A stretch of 64,000 nt of DNA from Tolypothrix sp. NIES-4075 (GTDB taxonomy: Bacteria > Cyanobacteriota > Cyanobacteriia > Cyanobacteriales > Nostocaceae): contig NZ_BDUC01000006.1 of NCBI RefSeq assembly GCF_002218085.1, forward strand, positions 62,001 to 126,000, written 5' to 3'. Each line of letters begins with the position of its first letter. Position 1 is the first letter of the stretch. The notes beneath the pieces are model-generated. The model worked only from the letters and a program-made list of their open reading frames with translations. It made no database searches and was not told where the DNA came from. Below are positions 1-8,667 of the stretch, piece by piece. The translations under genes and the position numbers were made by a program.

Positions 1-1273
1 AGCTTTGCTTTATGGTGGTAAAGTCGTCGTAGTTCCTCATTGGACAACTCGTTCCCCAAAAGACTTTTTCCAGCTGCTTGAGTCTGAGAAAGTCACAGTT
101 TTAAATCAAACTCCCTCAGCATTCAAACAGCTTATACAAGCATCTACGAAGAATGCAGATTTAGCTTTACGCTACATTATTTTTGGTGGAGAAGCACTAG
201 AACTGCAAAGTCTGCAACCTTGGTTTGAGCTATATGGCGATGAAAAACCGAGATTGATTAATATGTACGGCATCACCGAAACTACCGTTCACGTCACTTA
301 TAGAGAAATTACCCAGGCAGATGCGATCGCAAATCAAGGTAGCGTTATCGGTCAACCGATTCCCGATTTAAGTTTTTACATCTTAGACGAAAACCTGGAA
401 CCATCCCCTATAGGAGTTGCCGGTGAAGTCTATATTGCCGGCGCAGGAGTGACGCGGGGTTATCTCCATCATCCCCGCTTAAGTGCAGAACGCTTTATTC
501 CCAATCCCTTCGCTTTTGTTCCGGGTAGTCGTCTTTATCGTACAGGCGATTTAGCTCGTCGTCTACCAAATGGCGAACTCGAATATCTTGGACGCGCAGA
601 CCAGCAAATTAAAATACGCGGTTTTCGCATTGAACCTGGGGAAATTGCAGCCGTACTCAGCACTCACCCCCAAATCAAAGAAGCATTCGTCACAGTTCGC
701 ACAGGAGCGAACGCAGATAATCGGATTGTAGCCTATTTTGTATCTGATGCCGAAGATGACTTGAAAACAGTATTGCGATCGTTTTTAACCAGCAAACTGC
801 CGGATTATATGATTCCTACTGCCTTTATGCCCGTAGAAGCGATACCCCTGACAGTTAACGGAAAAATTGACCAAACAGCCTTACCAGCACCAGATTGGGG
901 ACAGACGAGTAAACCTTACATCGCACCCCGAAATGACCAAGAAGCAACAATCTGTTCGTTGATGGCTTCATTATTAAAATTAGAACGAGTAGGTATTACC
1001 GATGACTTCTTTGAAATTGGCGGAAATTCTCTGTTAGTCACACAATTAGTCATCCGTTTGCGAGAAACCTATAAAACCGAGCTTCCCCTACCTCAGTTTT
1101 TCTCTCATCGCACCCCAGAACAACTAGCTCATTTGCTCTCAGCCTCACCATCTCTGCAATCAACCGCAGACATCCCCAAAGCCGGACGCAAACGCCGTTC
1201 CGTCAACTTAAGCGATGACGGTCTATTAGTTTCCACCTCCACTGAAGATAGCTTAAAAAACCTTCAAAACTAA
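1..1273 (+). CDS. Non-ribosomal peptide synthetase, C-terminal part (adenylation + carrier domain), truncated by window edge
   Basis: The reading frame is open at the left edge, so this is the 3' end of a larger gene. It holds the second half of an adenylation domain (NMYGITETT, YRTGDLARR, a FRIEPGEI motif, and LTVNGKID with the catalytic Lys) followed by a peptidyl carrier domain whose phosphopantetheine serine is in DFFEIGGNSLL. The protein ends about 70 residues later with no thioesterase, reductase or condensation domain. Visible specificity-pocket residues read N (LNQTPSAF), I and G (IIFGG), M (NMYG), and V and H (TTVHV). These match the last part of the threonine code DFWNIGMVHK, so threonine is the inferred substrate; the first three code residues are outside the window. 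An MbtH gene follows. The gene lies inside the element that splits nifK. Confidence 0.93.
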   Translation, partial: ALLYGGKVVVVPHWTTRSPKDFFQLLESEKVTVLNQTPSAFKQLIQASTKNADLALRYIIFGGEALELQSLQPWFELYGDEKPRLINMYGITETTVHVTYREITQADAIANQGSVIGQPIPDLSFYILDENLEPSPIGVAGEVYIAGAGVTRGYLHHPRLSAERFIPNPFAFVPGSRLYRTGDLARRLPNGELEYLGRADQQIKIRGFRIEPGEIAAVLSTHPQIKEAFVTVRTGANADNRIVAYFVSDAEDDLKTVLRSFLTSKLPDYMIPTAFMPVEAIPLTVNGKIDQTALPAPDWGQTSKPYIAPRNDQEATICSLMASLLKLERVGITDDFFEIGGNSLLVTQLVIRLRETYKTELPLPQFFSHRTPEQLAHLLSASPSLQSTADIPKAGRKRRSVNLSDDGLLVSTSTEDSLKNLQN

Positions 1274-1403
1274 AATCAACCAACGTTGCTCAATTCAACT
1301 ATAAAATTAAAAAATGAGGTGTTTTAAAACTCTTACTCTCCGTGCCTCTGCGCCTCTGCGTGATATCATCCCTTAAATATGCAACCCCCGTAATGCCAAA
1401 ACC

Positions 1404-1625
1404 ATGAATAACAACGAACAAAACGACGATACTATCTATCTTGTAGTAGTCAATCATGAAGAACAATATTCAATTTGGGCTAAATGGAAAAAAGAACTGC
1501 CATTAGGATGGAAAGCTGTAGGCAAAGAAGGCTCAAAAGAAGAATGTTTAGCCTACATCGAAGAAGTGTGGACTGATATGCGTCCGTTAAGTTTGCGTCA
1601 AGCTATGCAAGAAACTTCAACTTGA
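1404..1625 (+). CDS. MbtH-like protein, NRPS adenylation chaperone
   Basis: A 73-aa protein with the MbtH family signature: NHEEQYSIWAKWKKELPLGW in the first half and a YIEEVWTDMRPLSLR block at the C-terminus, including the conserved tryptophans. MbtH proteins bind NRPS adenylation domains and are often needed for their folding or activity. It starts 130 bp after the NRPS stop on the same strand, so the partner is almost certainly that synthetase. The gap contains the common repeat CCTCTGCGCCTCTGCGTGA. The start codon is the only plausible ATG. Confidence 0.93.
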   Translation: MNNNEQNDDTIYLVVVNHEEQYSIWAKWKKELPLGWKAVGKEGSKEECLAYIEEVWTDMRPLSLRQAMQETST

Positions 1626-1633
1626 ATAATTAC

Positions 1634-1680
1634 GTAGTAAGCACGGAGAGTGCTTTATTGAGCGCTGAAGCGCTCACTAC
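1634..1680. repeat. Copy of the GTAGTGAGCGCT palindromic repeat family
   Basis: It begins CGTAGTAAGCAC and ends GAGCGCTGAAGCGCTCACTAC-like, forming an imperfect inverted repeat between the MbtH and sugar-transferase genes. Near-identical palindromes sit in at least eight other intergenic gaps of the window. Confidence 0.7.
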
Positions 1681-1691
1681 AATTTAAATTT

Positions 1692-2453
1692 ATGAGCAAA
1701 ATTCCAAAGATAATCCATCAGATTTTTTTTGTCGGAGAAGCAGCGGTACCTGAAAACTATCGTCGTTATCATCAAACCGTTTTGAAACATCATCCGAATT
1801 GGGAACACCGATTTTGGGATGAAGCACAATGCCATAAATTTATGGAAGAGAACTATTCCTGGTTTCTACCAGTGTATGATTCTTATCCTCATAAAATTCA
1901 GCGTTGCGACGCCATACGCTATTTCATCCTCCATCACTACGGGGGATTTTATATTGATATGGATATTGAATGCCTCAAACCAATTGACGATTTGCTAGAA
2001 GATTTTGAAATTGTTCTCTCAAAACTGGTTGACTTCAGCAATGCGATTATGGGCAGTATTGCGGGACATCCACTTTGGCTAAATGTGTTTGATGAATTAA
2101 TAAAACGTAAAGATAATTCAGCCGAAAACACAAATAACTTTTTTAAGAATACTATGCCTTATTATGTGGGCTACAGTACTGGTCCAATTTTATTGAATGA
2201 TTGCGTAGTGGCAGGTAAATTTCACGAAAGCAATACAGTTCGTGTTTGTCCTGGGTACATTTTTGAACCGGGTGCGCCAATGGAAATTAACGGTAAAATT
2301 TTCAAAGGTAAGCTAACCTCAGAGTCTTATACCATACACCACATGACCACATCCTGGCTTCCTGCTCACCACCAGATAACCAGAGTTATATTCGATATTT
2401 TTTTACAACCCTACTGGATGTTTCGCTCTTTACTAAACAGCGGGAAAGGTTAA
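1692..2453 (+). CDS. DXD-type sugar transferase (Gly_transf_sug/GT32-like)
   Basis: A 253-aa protein that starts KIPKIIHQIFF, the usual opening of the DXD sugar-transferase family. It continues with a WEHRFWDE motif, then RCDAIRYFILHHYGGFYIDMDIECLKP, in which DMD is the metal- and nucleotide-sugar-binding DXD motif. No signal peptide or clear membrane segment is seen, although the C-terminus is hydrophobic. It follows the NRPS and MbtH genes on the same strand inside the nifK element. Glycosylation of the peptide product is a reasonable inference but not shown. An exopolysaccharide role is the alternative. Confidence 0.88.
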   Translation: MSKIPKIIHQIFFVGEAAVPENYRRYHQTVLKHHPNWEHRFWDEAQCHKFMEENYSWFLPVYDSYPHKIQRCDAIRYFILHHYGGFYIDMDIECLKPIDDLLEDFEIVLSKLVDFSNAIMGSIAGHPLWLNVFDELIKRKDNSAENTNNFFKNTMPYYVGYSTGPILLNDCVVAGKFHESNTVRVCPGYIFEPGAPMEINGKIFKGKLTSESYTIHHMTTSWLPAHHQITRVIFDIFLQPYWMFRSLLNSGKG

Positions 2454-2685
2454 AGGAGAACGGGGTGCATGTTAGAAAGTCAGCGCATAACATTATTCTA
2501 AAAGGTATAAATTTTCGGAATTTTTTCTATTAGGTCATGTTGCTAGTTTGATGTAGCTTGTCAACTTGTGTTTAGAGATACTCAATATATCTCTAAAAAG
2601 CAAATATGTAGCAATCCAAAAAGCTCATAGCTAACAGAAGTTTTTGACTTGGCAGTTATCGTCAAAGAAGCGATAAACATCAACT

Positions 2686-2829
2686 ATGAAACGTGAAACA
2701 CTAGCAGAATTAGTTGCTCGTACTGTAATTGAGTTTGAGAAACGCGAGGCACTGCTACAAAAACAACAAGAGTCGGTACAACAGCAACAACAGGACAAAC
2801 CTAAACCCCGCAAGTCCAAAGCTGCCTAA
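2686..2829 (+). CDS. Small hypothetical protein convergent with the recombinase
   Basis: A 47-aa ORF beginning MKRETLAELVART, with a helical N-terminal half, a glutamine-rich stretch and a basic tail ending KPRKSKAA. It stops one base before the 3' end of the serine recombinase, which runs in the opposite direction. The charge pattern could suit DNA binding. Large serine recombinases often need a small directionality factor, and the position makes this a candidate; that is inference only. No family is recognised and no strong ribosome site is seen. It may not be a real gene. Confidence 0.45.
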   Translation: MKRETLAELVARTVIEFEKREALLQKQQESVQQQQQDKPKPRKSKAA

Positions 2830-2830
2830 C

Positions 2831-4375
2831 CTAATATAAATGTAGCAATTTGACCGCAGTAACTTTGTTGCCATCTACCGTTATTTTTCTTATGCACCCT
2901 TTAAGTAAAGCTTGTTTGTCTTGCGGTTCCAAACTTTGCCAGTACCTCTGATTTGAAAATGCGAAAACAATCCGTTCTTTGGCAATTAGGTATTGCTTGG
3001 AAGTGTCGCTTGTGGTAGCGATCGCATCGGCAATCTGCTTTAAAATATCTTCCTTCGCTTTTTCAATCGCTGGATTTGATGGTAAAGCATCGAGGGTATT
3101 TAAAGATGCCCGCAGAATTTTAACTTCTGCGGGTTCTTCTGCCACTTGAACTTCTTGCTCTACTAGTGCTGCTAACCTTTCAGCTTCCCGTACCAGCCAT
3201 TCGATGACTTGCTTCTCTAATTCATCATTAGAAATCATCCGCTTGTTCTGGCAAGCTCCAGTCCGGTAAAAACTGCATTGGTAATGATGGCGAATTAATC
3301 CGGTACGTTTTACCAACTTTTTTGATTGGCGACTGTAAGCAGCTCCACAACAAGCGCATTTAACTAGGTTAGCAAATACGTTGGTATATTTCTGCTCGTT
3401 TGCCCAGCGGTTATTGCGATTTTCTCGAATCATCGCTTTTACCCGCTCGTGTTCCTCACGGGTAATAATAATTTCCTCGTGAGTTTCCCAGGCAACTTCC
3501 CACTCATCAAAGGGCTTGCGATGCCCCCCGCTATACTGGACTGTATCATATGCCGTTCCCCCTGCATAGATGGGATTTACCAGCTGCGATCGCAAACCAG
3601 AAACTGACCATTTCAATCCCGTGTGCGGATAACGCAAATTTAGTCCAGAACCACGAGTTTTATTAATATTTTCAATCGCTATTTCTTCTACTCCAAGTAC
3701 ATTATTTCTGTTATTTTTTGATTTGGAAACTGCCTGAGCCTGAATCCCAAAAATATCATGCAATTGTCTGGCAGTCTCTGACACTGTACCCACACTCAAA
3801 AAAATATCAAACACAAATCGCGCCAATTGGGAAACATTCATTTCTGACTTATTGGCAATCAAACAAACGCACGGACGGTTATCTTTGACGTACTTCTGTC
3901 CATCTGTTATATACCCTAATGGCGCGTTCCAATGCGGCTTTTTATTTGCCTTGCGAGTTTCGCGTTCCTTTTTTACACGCATCGCTAACATTTTCACCTC
4001 ATACTTGGCTGCTGCTAACCGCACATCAATTGTTAGTTCTCCACCGATACTCGACATTTCAAACGGCTCATCAATTGCTGTCGGTTGAATACCCTTTTTC
4101 TTTAAAGCATCCATCAACCGATAAAACATTATTGATGACGACGTTAAACGGTCGATGCGGATAAATAACAACTTTGAGACTTTACCAAATGCGTTAGCAT
4201 CCACATCCTCAATTAACTGCAAAAGACCTTTGCGCTTATCGCTGGTACGACTTTCGACATCGTAATATATTTTCGTGGCTCCAGCGCTCCGCAAACGACG
4301 CATCTGTTTAATTAACGCCCCTTCATCCTCCGCTTGTTCTTCAGTCGATACCCTCGCATAAGCCCAAACTTCCAT
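2831..4375 (-). CDS. Large serine site-specific recombinase, XisF-like (nifK element excision)
   Basis: About 514 aa. The N-terminal resolvase/invertase domain has the catalytic serine in YARVSTEEQ and the RIDRLTS arginine motif. A recombinase domain follows, and then a zinc-ribbon with CxxC (CACCGAAYS) and a second cysteine pair (CSFYRTGACQNK), and a helical C-terminus. This is the architecture of XisF, which excises the fdxN element during heterocyst differentiation in Anabaena. An upstream GTG at 4384 is possible, but ATG at 4375 has a well-placed GAGG and is preferred. The start lies about 50 bp from where nifK coding resumes, so the enzyme sits at the element edge and probably restores nifK by excision. 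Confidence 0.93.
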   Translation of the reverse strand: MEVWAYARVSTEEQAEDEGALIKQMRRLRSAGATKIYYDVESRTSDKRKGLLQLIEDVDANAFGKVSKLLFIRIDRLTSSSIMFYRLMDALKKKGIQPTAIDEPFEMSSIGGELTIDVRLAAAKYEVKMLAMRVKKERETRKANKKPHWNAPLGYITDGQKYVKDNRPCVCLIANKSEMNVSQLARFVFDIFLSVGTVSETARQLHDIFGIQAQAVSKSKNNRNNVLGVEEIAIENINKTRGSGLNLRYPHTGLKWSVSGLRSQLVNPIYAGGTAYDTVQYSGGHRKPFDEWEVAWETHEEIIITREEHERVKAMIRENRNNRWANEQKYTNVFANLVKCACCGAAYSRQSKKLVKRTGLIRHHYQCSFYRTGACQNKRMISNDELEKQVIEWLVREAERLAALVEQEVQVAEEPAEVKILRASLNTLDALPSNPAIEKAKEDILKQIADAIATTSDTSKQYLIAKERIVFAFSNQRYWQSLEPQDKQALLKGCIRKITVDGNKVTAVKLLHLY

Positions 4376-4431
4376 ATACCGCACCTCACAGCAATATATA
4401 AATATTACCTGATAGTGAGCGCATTGGTTCT

Positions 4432-4686
4432 TTGCTGTTCACCGAACCTGTAGACTTGCTCATCGGTAACTCCTACGGTAAGTACCTGTGGCGCGATTGC
4501 AAAGTTCCCCTGGTTCGCATCGGCTATCCCATCATGGATCGTCACCACATGCACCGTTACGCCACCGTCGGTTATCAAGGCATCATCAACTTGCTCAACT
4601 GGGTTGTTAACACCGTGTTCGAGGACATCGATCACAACACCAACATTCCTTCCAAGACCGATATTTCTTACGACTTAATTCGTTAG
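4432..4686 (+). CDS. nifK: Nitrogenase MoFe protein beta chain, 3' segment separated by the element
   Basis: About 85 codons match the C-terminal end of NifK: SLLFTEPVDLLIGNSYGKYL, a VPLVRIGYPIMDRHH block, YATVGYQGIINLLNWVVNT and the typical terminal DISYDLIR. Conservation begins near 4429; the in-frame sequence before that (about 4405-4428) is not NifK-like, and a TAA stop occurs at 4399. The segment therefore has no own start and is the distal part of a gene interrupted by the recombinase-bearing element to its left. After excision it would be joined to the remainder of nifK outside the window. Nitrogenase genes follow in the normal cyanobacterial order. Confidence 0.9.
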   Translation: MLFTEPVDLLIGNSYGKYLWRDCKVPLVRIGYPIMDRHHMHRYATVGYQGIINLLNWVVNTVFEDIDHNTNIPSKTDISYDLIR

Positions 4687-4881
4687 AAATTTCATCTTCG
4701 CCTGCCACAAAAGGAAAAGGAGTAAGGTGACTGGGTAGTGGGAGCGTGGTTAGTGGGAGCGTAGTTAGTTGTTAATGGTTATTAGTACTGTTTTCCAACT
4801 AACAACGCTTTAACTAACAACCCCCATTACCCAATCCCTACTTTTCCTTTTTCCTTTTAGCTGTTTCTTGAGGTTTCTATT
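4687..4881. repeat. Intergenic short tandem repeats between nifK and the next gene
   Basis: Contains GTGGGAGCGT and GTTAGTTGTTA-type repeats followed by the complementary AACTAACAAC type, so the spacer can fold. No gene is seen. Similar repeats fill 5233-5445. Confidence 0.6.
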
Positions 4882-5232
4882 ATGAAATCTATAACTCCCG
4901 CTCACGAACACAACCACACTCACGCTCATCCCCACCCTAATTTACGTCCACCCAAATATAAGAAACCCGGCTCATTTGATATTTTATATCCTTTGCGCCG
5001 CCTGGTAGATAACGCTGAAGTTAAAAATGCTCGCATCGCTCATTTAATCTGCACAATCATTCCTTGCTGTTGCCCATTTGAGCGAAGTATTAACTTATTT
5101 GGACGGACTTTACACATTCCCCCAATGTGCAAACTTAATCCCTTATACGATGAGTTTGTCGGATTGCGTTTCCGTGCCTTATCTTATCTTACTGATGTTT
5201 GTGGCGAAGATGTCACAAAATATATTTGTTAA
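4882..5232 (+). CDS. Mo-dependent nitrogenase C-terminal domain protein (Mo_nitro_C family)
   Basis: A 116-aa protein with a histidine-rich N-terminus (HEHNHTHAHPHP) that could bind metal. The conserved part follows: DILYPLRRLVDNAEVKNARI, IIPCCCPFERSI, then PPMCKLNPLYDEFVGLRFRA. This fits the small family called the Mo-dependent nitrogenase C-terminal domain in cyanobacterial nif clusters. Its function is unknown. It lies between nifK and nifE as in other heterocyst formers, which argues for a role linked to nitrogenase. The start ATG is the first of the open frame. Confidence 0.82.
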   Translation: MKSITPAHEHNHTHAHPHPNLRPPKYKKPGSFDILYPLRRLVDNAEVKNARIAHLICTIIPCCCPFERSINLFGRTLHIPPMCKLNPLYDEFVGLRFRALSYLTDVCGEDVTKYIC

Positions 5233-5445
5233 TAGTTAGTGGTTAATAGATAGTGGTTAGTTGTTAGGGGATAGTGGCAATTTTAAGAGGCTTAAAGGGT
5301 TTTTGAAGAAGGGAAAAGGGAAAGAATTATTACCAATGCCCAATGCCTAATGCCCACCAACAACGCTCCAACTAACAACTAACAACGCTCCAACTAACAC
5401 CCAACAATTAACTACTTACAACTTCCATCCAGCGCGAGGAATGAA
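5233..5445. repeat. Short tandem repeats before nifE
   Basis: GTTAGTGGTTAATAGATAGT-like units and the complementary CCAACTAACAACTAAC units flank a stretch of ordinary sequence. No gene is seen; the complementary units could form a hairpin in the transcript. Confidence 0.6.
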
Positions 5446-6888
5446 ATGAAAATTACCCAAGGCAAAATTAACGAGCTGCTCAGTGAAACCGGATGCGAAC
5501 ATAATAGCCAGAAACATGGAGAAAAGAAAAATAAATCTTGCACGCAACAAGCACAACCAGGAGCAGCTCAAGGGGGATGCGCTTTTGATGGTGCAATGAT
5601 TGCCCTAGTGCCAATTACTGATGCTGCTCATTTAGTCCACGGTCCGATCGCCTGCGCTGGTAATTCTTGGGGAAGTCGTGGTAGTCTGTCTAGTGGTCCT
5701 CAGCTTTACAAAATGGGTTTTACCACCGATTTAACCGAAAATGATGTCATCTTCGGTGGCGAAAAGAAGCTCTACAAAGCCATTTTGGAATTGCAACAAC
5801 GCTACAACCCGACGGCGATATTTGTTTATACTACTTGTGTCCCCGCTTTAACTGGCGATGATATCGATGCAGTTTGCAAAGCTGCGGCTGAGAAAACTGG
5901 AAAGCCTGTTGTCCCCGTAGTTTCCCCAGGATTTATTGGTAGCAAAAATCTCGGTAATCGCTTTGGCGGTGAAGCTTTATTAGAATACGTTGTTGGCACT
6001 CGCGAACCTGAGTATACAACGCCTTATGACATTAATCTCATCGGTGAATACAACATCGCCGGGGAAATGTGGCCTGTTCTGAAATTATTTGAAAAACTCG
6101 GCATCCGCGTTTTGTCGAAAATCACTGGTGATGCTCGCTACGAAGAAGTTTGTCATGCTCACCGCGCGAAGCTGAATGTGATGATTTGCTCGAAAGCGCT
6201 GCTCAACATGGCAAGAAAGATGGAAGAGCGTTACGGCATTCCTTACATTGAAGAGTCTTTCTACGGTGTAGATGACATGAACCGCTGTCTGCGGAATGTT
6301 GCCGAAAAGCTGGGGGATGAAGATCTAAAACAACGCACCGAAAAGCTAATTGCTGAAGAAACCGCTGCTTTAGATTTAGCATTAGCTCCTTACCGCGCTC
6401 GACTCAAAGGCAAGCGAGTTGTCCTTTATACCGGAGGCGTAAAGAGTTGGTCGATTATCTCCGCAGCTAAAGACTTGGGGATCGAAGTTGTTGCTACCAG
6501 TACTAGAAAGAGTACGGAAGAAGACAAAGCCCGAATCAGAAAGTTGATCGGTAACGATGGCATCATGATGGAAAAGGGCAACGCTAAAGAACTGTTGCAA
6601 TTAGTGAAAGATACGAAAGCTGATATGTTGATTGCGGGTGGTCGCAATCAATACACCGCTCTGAAAGCGCGGATTCCTTTCTTAGATATTAACCAAGAAC
6701 GCCATCATCCTTACGCTGCTTATGTGGGGATGGTAGAGATGGCAAGAGAACTGTATGAAGCTCTCTACAGCCCTGTGTGGGAGCAAATCCGCAAACCTGC
6801 ACCGTGGGATGAAGACACGGGGACACGGGGATACGGAGATAAAGCGACTTTCTCAACTGCTTCCCTAGCTTTATTGGAGGACAGCTAA
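5446..6888 (+). CDS. nifE: Nitrogenase iron-molybdenum cofactor assembly protein NifE
   Basis: A 480-aa protein that forms the alpha part of the NifEN scaffold on which the FeMo-cofactor precursor is matured. Visible features are GGCAFDGA, HGPIACAGNSWGSRGS and VYTTCVPALTGDD, carrying the cluster-binding cysteines, and a C-terminal ADMLIAGGRNQYTALK region. The stop codon overlaps the nifN start (TAATG), so translation is probably coupled. The C-terminal tail contains EDTGTRGYGD, encoded by GACACGGGGACACGGGGA-like repeat DNA. This looks like a short tandem repeat captured in frame after the conserved PAPW motif. Confidence 0.97.
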   Translation: MKITQGKINELLSETGCEHNSQKHGEKKNKSCTQQAQPGAAQGGCAFDGAMIALVPITDAAHLVHGPIACAGNSWGSRGSLSSGPQLYKMGFTTDLTENDVIFGGEKKLYKAILELQQRYNPTAIFVYTTCVPALTGDDIDAVCKAAAEKTGKPVVPVVSPGFIGSKNLGNRFGGEALLEYVVGTREPEYTTPYDINLIGEYNIAGEMWPVLKLFEKLGIRVLSKITGDARYEEVCHAHRAKLNVMICSKALLNMARKMEERYGIPYIEESFYGVDDMNRCLRNVAEKLGDEDLKQRTEKLIAEETAALDLALAPYRARLKGKRVVLYTGGVKSWSIISAAKDLGIEVVATSTRKSTEEDKARIRKLIGNDGIMMEKGNAKELLQLVKDTKADMLIAGGRNQYTALKARIPFLDINQERHHPYAAYVGMVEMARELYEALYSPVWEQIRKPAPWDEDTGTRGYGDKATFSTASLALLEDS

Positions 6889-8195
6889 TGGCGATCGTTA
6901 CTGTTCCTACCAAATCACTGACGGTTAATCCCCTCAAGCAAAGCCAAGCTTTGGGTGCATCTTTAGCCTTTTTAGGCTTAAAGGGGACAATACCTTTATT
7001 CCACGGTTCCCAAGGCTGTACTGCTTTCGCTAAAGTTGTTTTGGTGCGACATTTCCGGGAAGCGATTCCCCTAGCGACGACAGCGATGACAGAAGTCACC
7101 ACTATTTTGGGTGGTGAGGAAAATGTCGAACAGGCAATTCTGACGCTGGTGGAGAAGTCAAACCCAGAAATTATCGGTTTATGTACCACTGGGTTGACGG
7201 AAACCAGAGGTGATGACATGGAGGGTTTCTTGAAGGATATCCGCCAACGTCATCCAGAATTGGATCGTCTGGCGATCGTTTTTGCCCCGACTCCAGATTT
7301 TAAAGGTGCGCTACAAGACGGTTTTGCTGCCGCAGTTGAAAGTATAGTAACAGAAGTTCCCCAAGAGGGTATCACCAAACCAGACCAAATCACGATTTTG
7401 GCGGGTTCTGCTTTCACACCAGGGGATGTACAGGAAGTAAAAGAGATCGTCACTGCCTTTGGACTAAAGCCTATCTTTGTGCCGGATCTTTCCGCTTCAT
7501 TAGATGGTCACTTAGATGATTCTTATAGTGCCATAACAGGTGGTGGTACGACTCTGGCAGAATTGCGAGAAATAGGTAGTTCGGCGTTTACTTTAGCGCT
7601 GGGTGAGAGTATGAGGGGTGCAGCAGAGATTTTACAACAACGGTTTGCTATACCCTACGAGTTGTTTAGTGAACTGACTGGTTTGGAAGCGATGGACGAG
7701 TTTCTGCAAGCTTTGTCAGACCTTAGTGGTGTTAGTGTACCAGAAAAATATCGTCGCCAACGCCGTCAGTTACAAGATGCAATGTTAGATACGCACTTTT
7801 ATTTTGGTGCGAAGCGTGTTTCTTTGGCGTTGGAACCGGATTTACTGTGGTCTATAGTGCGTTTTCTGCAATCGATGGGGACGCAAGTACATGCTGCGGT
7901 GACGACAACGCGATCGCCTTTATTAGAAAAGCTCCCGGTAAAAAATGTAACTATCGGTGATTTGGAGGATTTTGAGGAATTAGCGGTCGGTTCTGATTTG
8001 CTGATGGGTAACTCTAATGTGAAAGCGATCGCTAAACGTCTTACTCTGCCTCTTTATCGTCTGGGTATTCCCATTTATGACCGCTTGGGTAATGGTCAGT
8101 TTACCAAAGTTGGCTACCGAGGCACTATGCAGCTTTTGTTTGATATTGGCAATTTGTTTTTGGAGCTGGAAGAATCAAGGGTTATTGGTCATTAG
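6888..8195 (+). CDS. nifN: Nitrogenase iron-molybdenum cofactor assembly protein NifN
   Basis: A 435-aa beta partner of NifE in the cofactor scaffold. It opens with KSLTVNPLKQSQALGASLAF and has GCTAFAKVVLVRHFREAIPL, GLTETRGDDMEGFL and a C-terminal PLYRLGIPIYDRLG-KVGYRGT block typical of NifN. The length is normal for the family. It starts within the nifE stop codon, so the two products are likely made in equal amounts. Confidence 0.97.
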   Translation: MAIVTVPTKSLTVNPLKQSQALGASLAFLGLKGTIPLFHGSQGCTAFAKVVLVRHFREAIPLATTAMTEVTTILGGEENVEQAILTLVEKSNPEIIGLCTTGLTETRGDDMEGFLKDIRQRHPELDRLAIVFAPTPDFKGALQDGFAAAVESIVTEVPQEGITKPDQITILAGSAFTPGDVQEVKEIVTAFGLKPIFVPDLSASLDGHLDDSYSAITGGGTTLAELREIGSSAFTLALGESMRGAAEILQQRFAIPYELFSELTGLEAMDEFLQALSDLSGVSVPEKYRRQRRQLQDAMLDTHFYFGAKRVSLALEPDLLWSIVRFLQSMGTQVHAAVTTTRSPLLEKLPVKNVTIGDLEDFEELAVGSDLLMGNSNVKAIAKRLTLPLYRLGIPIYDRLGNGQFTKVGYRGTMQLLFDIGNLFLELEESRVIGH

Positions 8196-8253
8196 ACAAG
8201 GTGCATAAATCTTATTTTCTCACGCAGAGGCGCAGAGGCGCAAAGAAGACAAA

Positions 8254-8667
8254 ATGAAAATTGCTTTCACGACTAATGATAGGGTTCATATTAACGCTCA
8301 CTTTGGTTCGACAAAGGAAATTGATGTTTATGAAATCTCTGACGAGGGATATCAATTTGTCGAAACTCTGAAGTTTGCAGGTGATTTGAAAGAGGATGGG
8401 AATGAGGATAAGTTAGCACCAAAACTTGAGGCTTTAGCTGATTGTACGATTGTTTATGTGACGGCGATCGGTGGTAGTGCAGCAGCTCGATTAATCAAGA
8501 AACAAGTCACACCAATTAAAGCGCGATCGGAAGAAGAAGAGATTGCTGAGGTGTTGAATAAGTTGGTGACAACTCTCAAAGGAAATCCTCCACCTTGGCT
8601 GCGTAAAGCCTTACAACAAAAAACCTCTAATTTTGAAGATGGGTTGGAAGAGGAAGCAACTGTATGA
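8254..8667 (+). CDS. nifX: NifX, FeMo-cofactor precursor carrier
   Basis: A 137-aa protein starting MKIAFTTNDRVHINAHFGST, typical of the NifX/NifB C-terminal family that binds and shuttles FeMo-cofactor or its precursor. DCTIVYVTAIGGSAAARLIK follows. It sits 58 bp after nifN, with a copy of the repeat ACGCAGAGGCGCAGAGGCGC in the gap just before the start. Its stop overlaps the next start by four bases (ATGA). Confidence 0.95.
   Translation: MKIAFTTNDRVHINAHFGSTKEIDVYEISDEGYQFVETLKFAGDLKEDGNEDKLAPKLEALADCTIVYVTAIGGSAAARLIKKQVTPIKARSEEEEIAEVLNKLVTTLKGNPPPWLRKALQQKTSNFEDGLEEEATV

Noticed and set aside
4405..4635. Minus-strand ORF of 76 aa over nifK 3' end
   Set aside because: It is antisense to a clearly conserved nifK segment.
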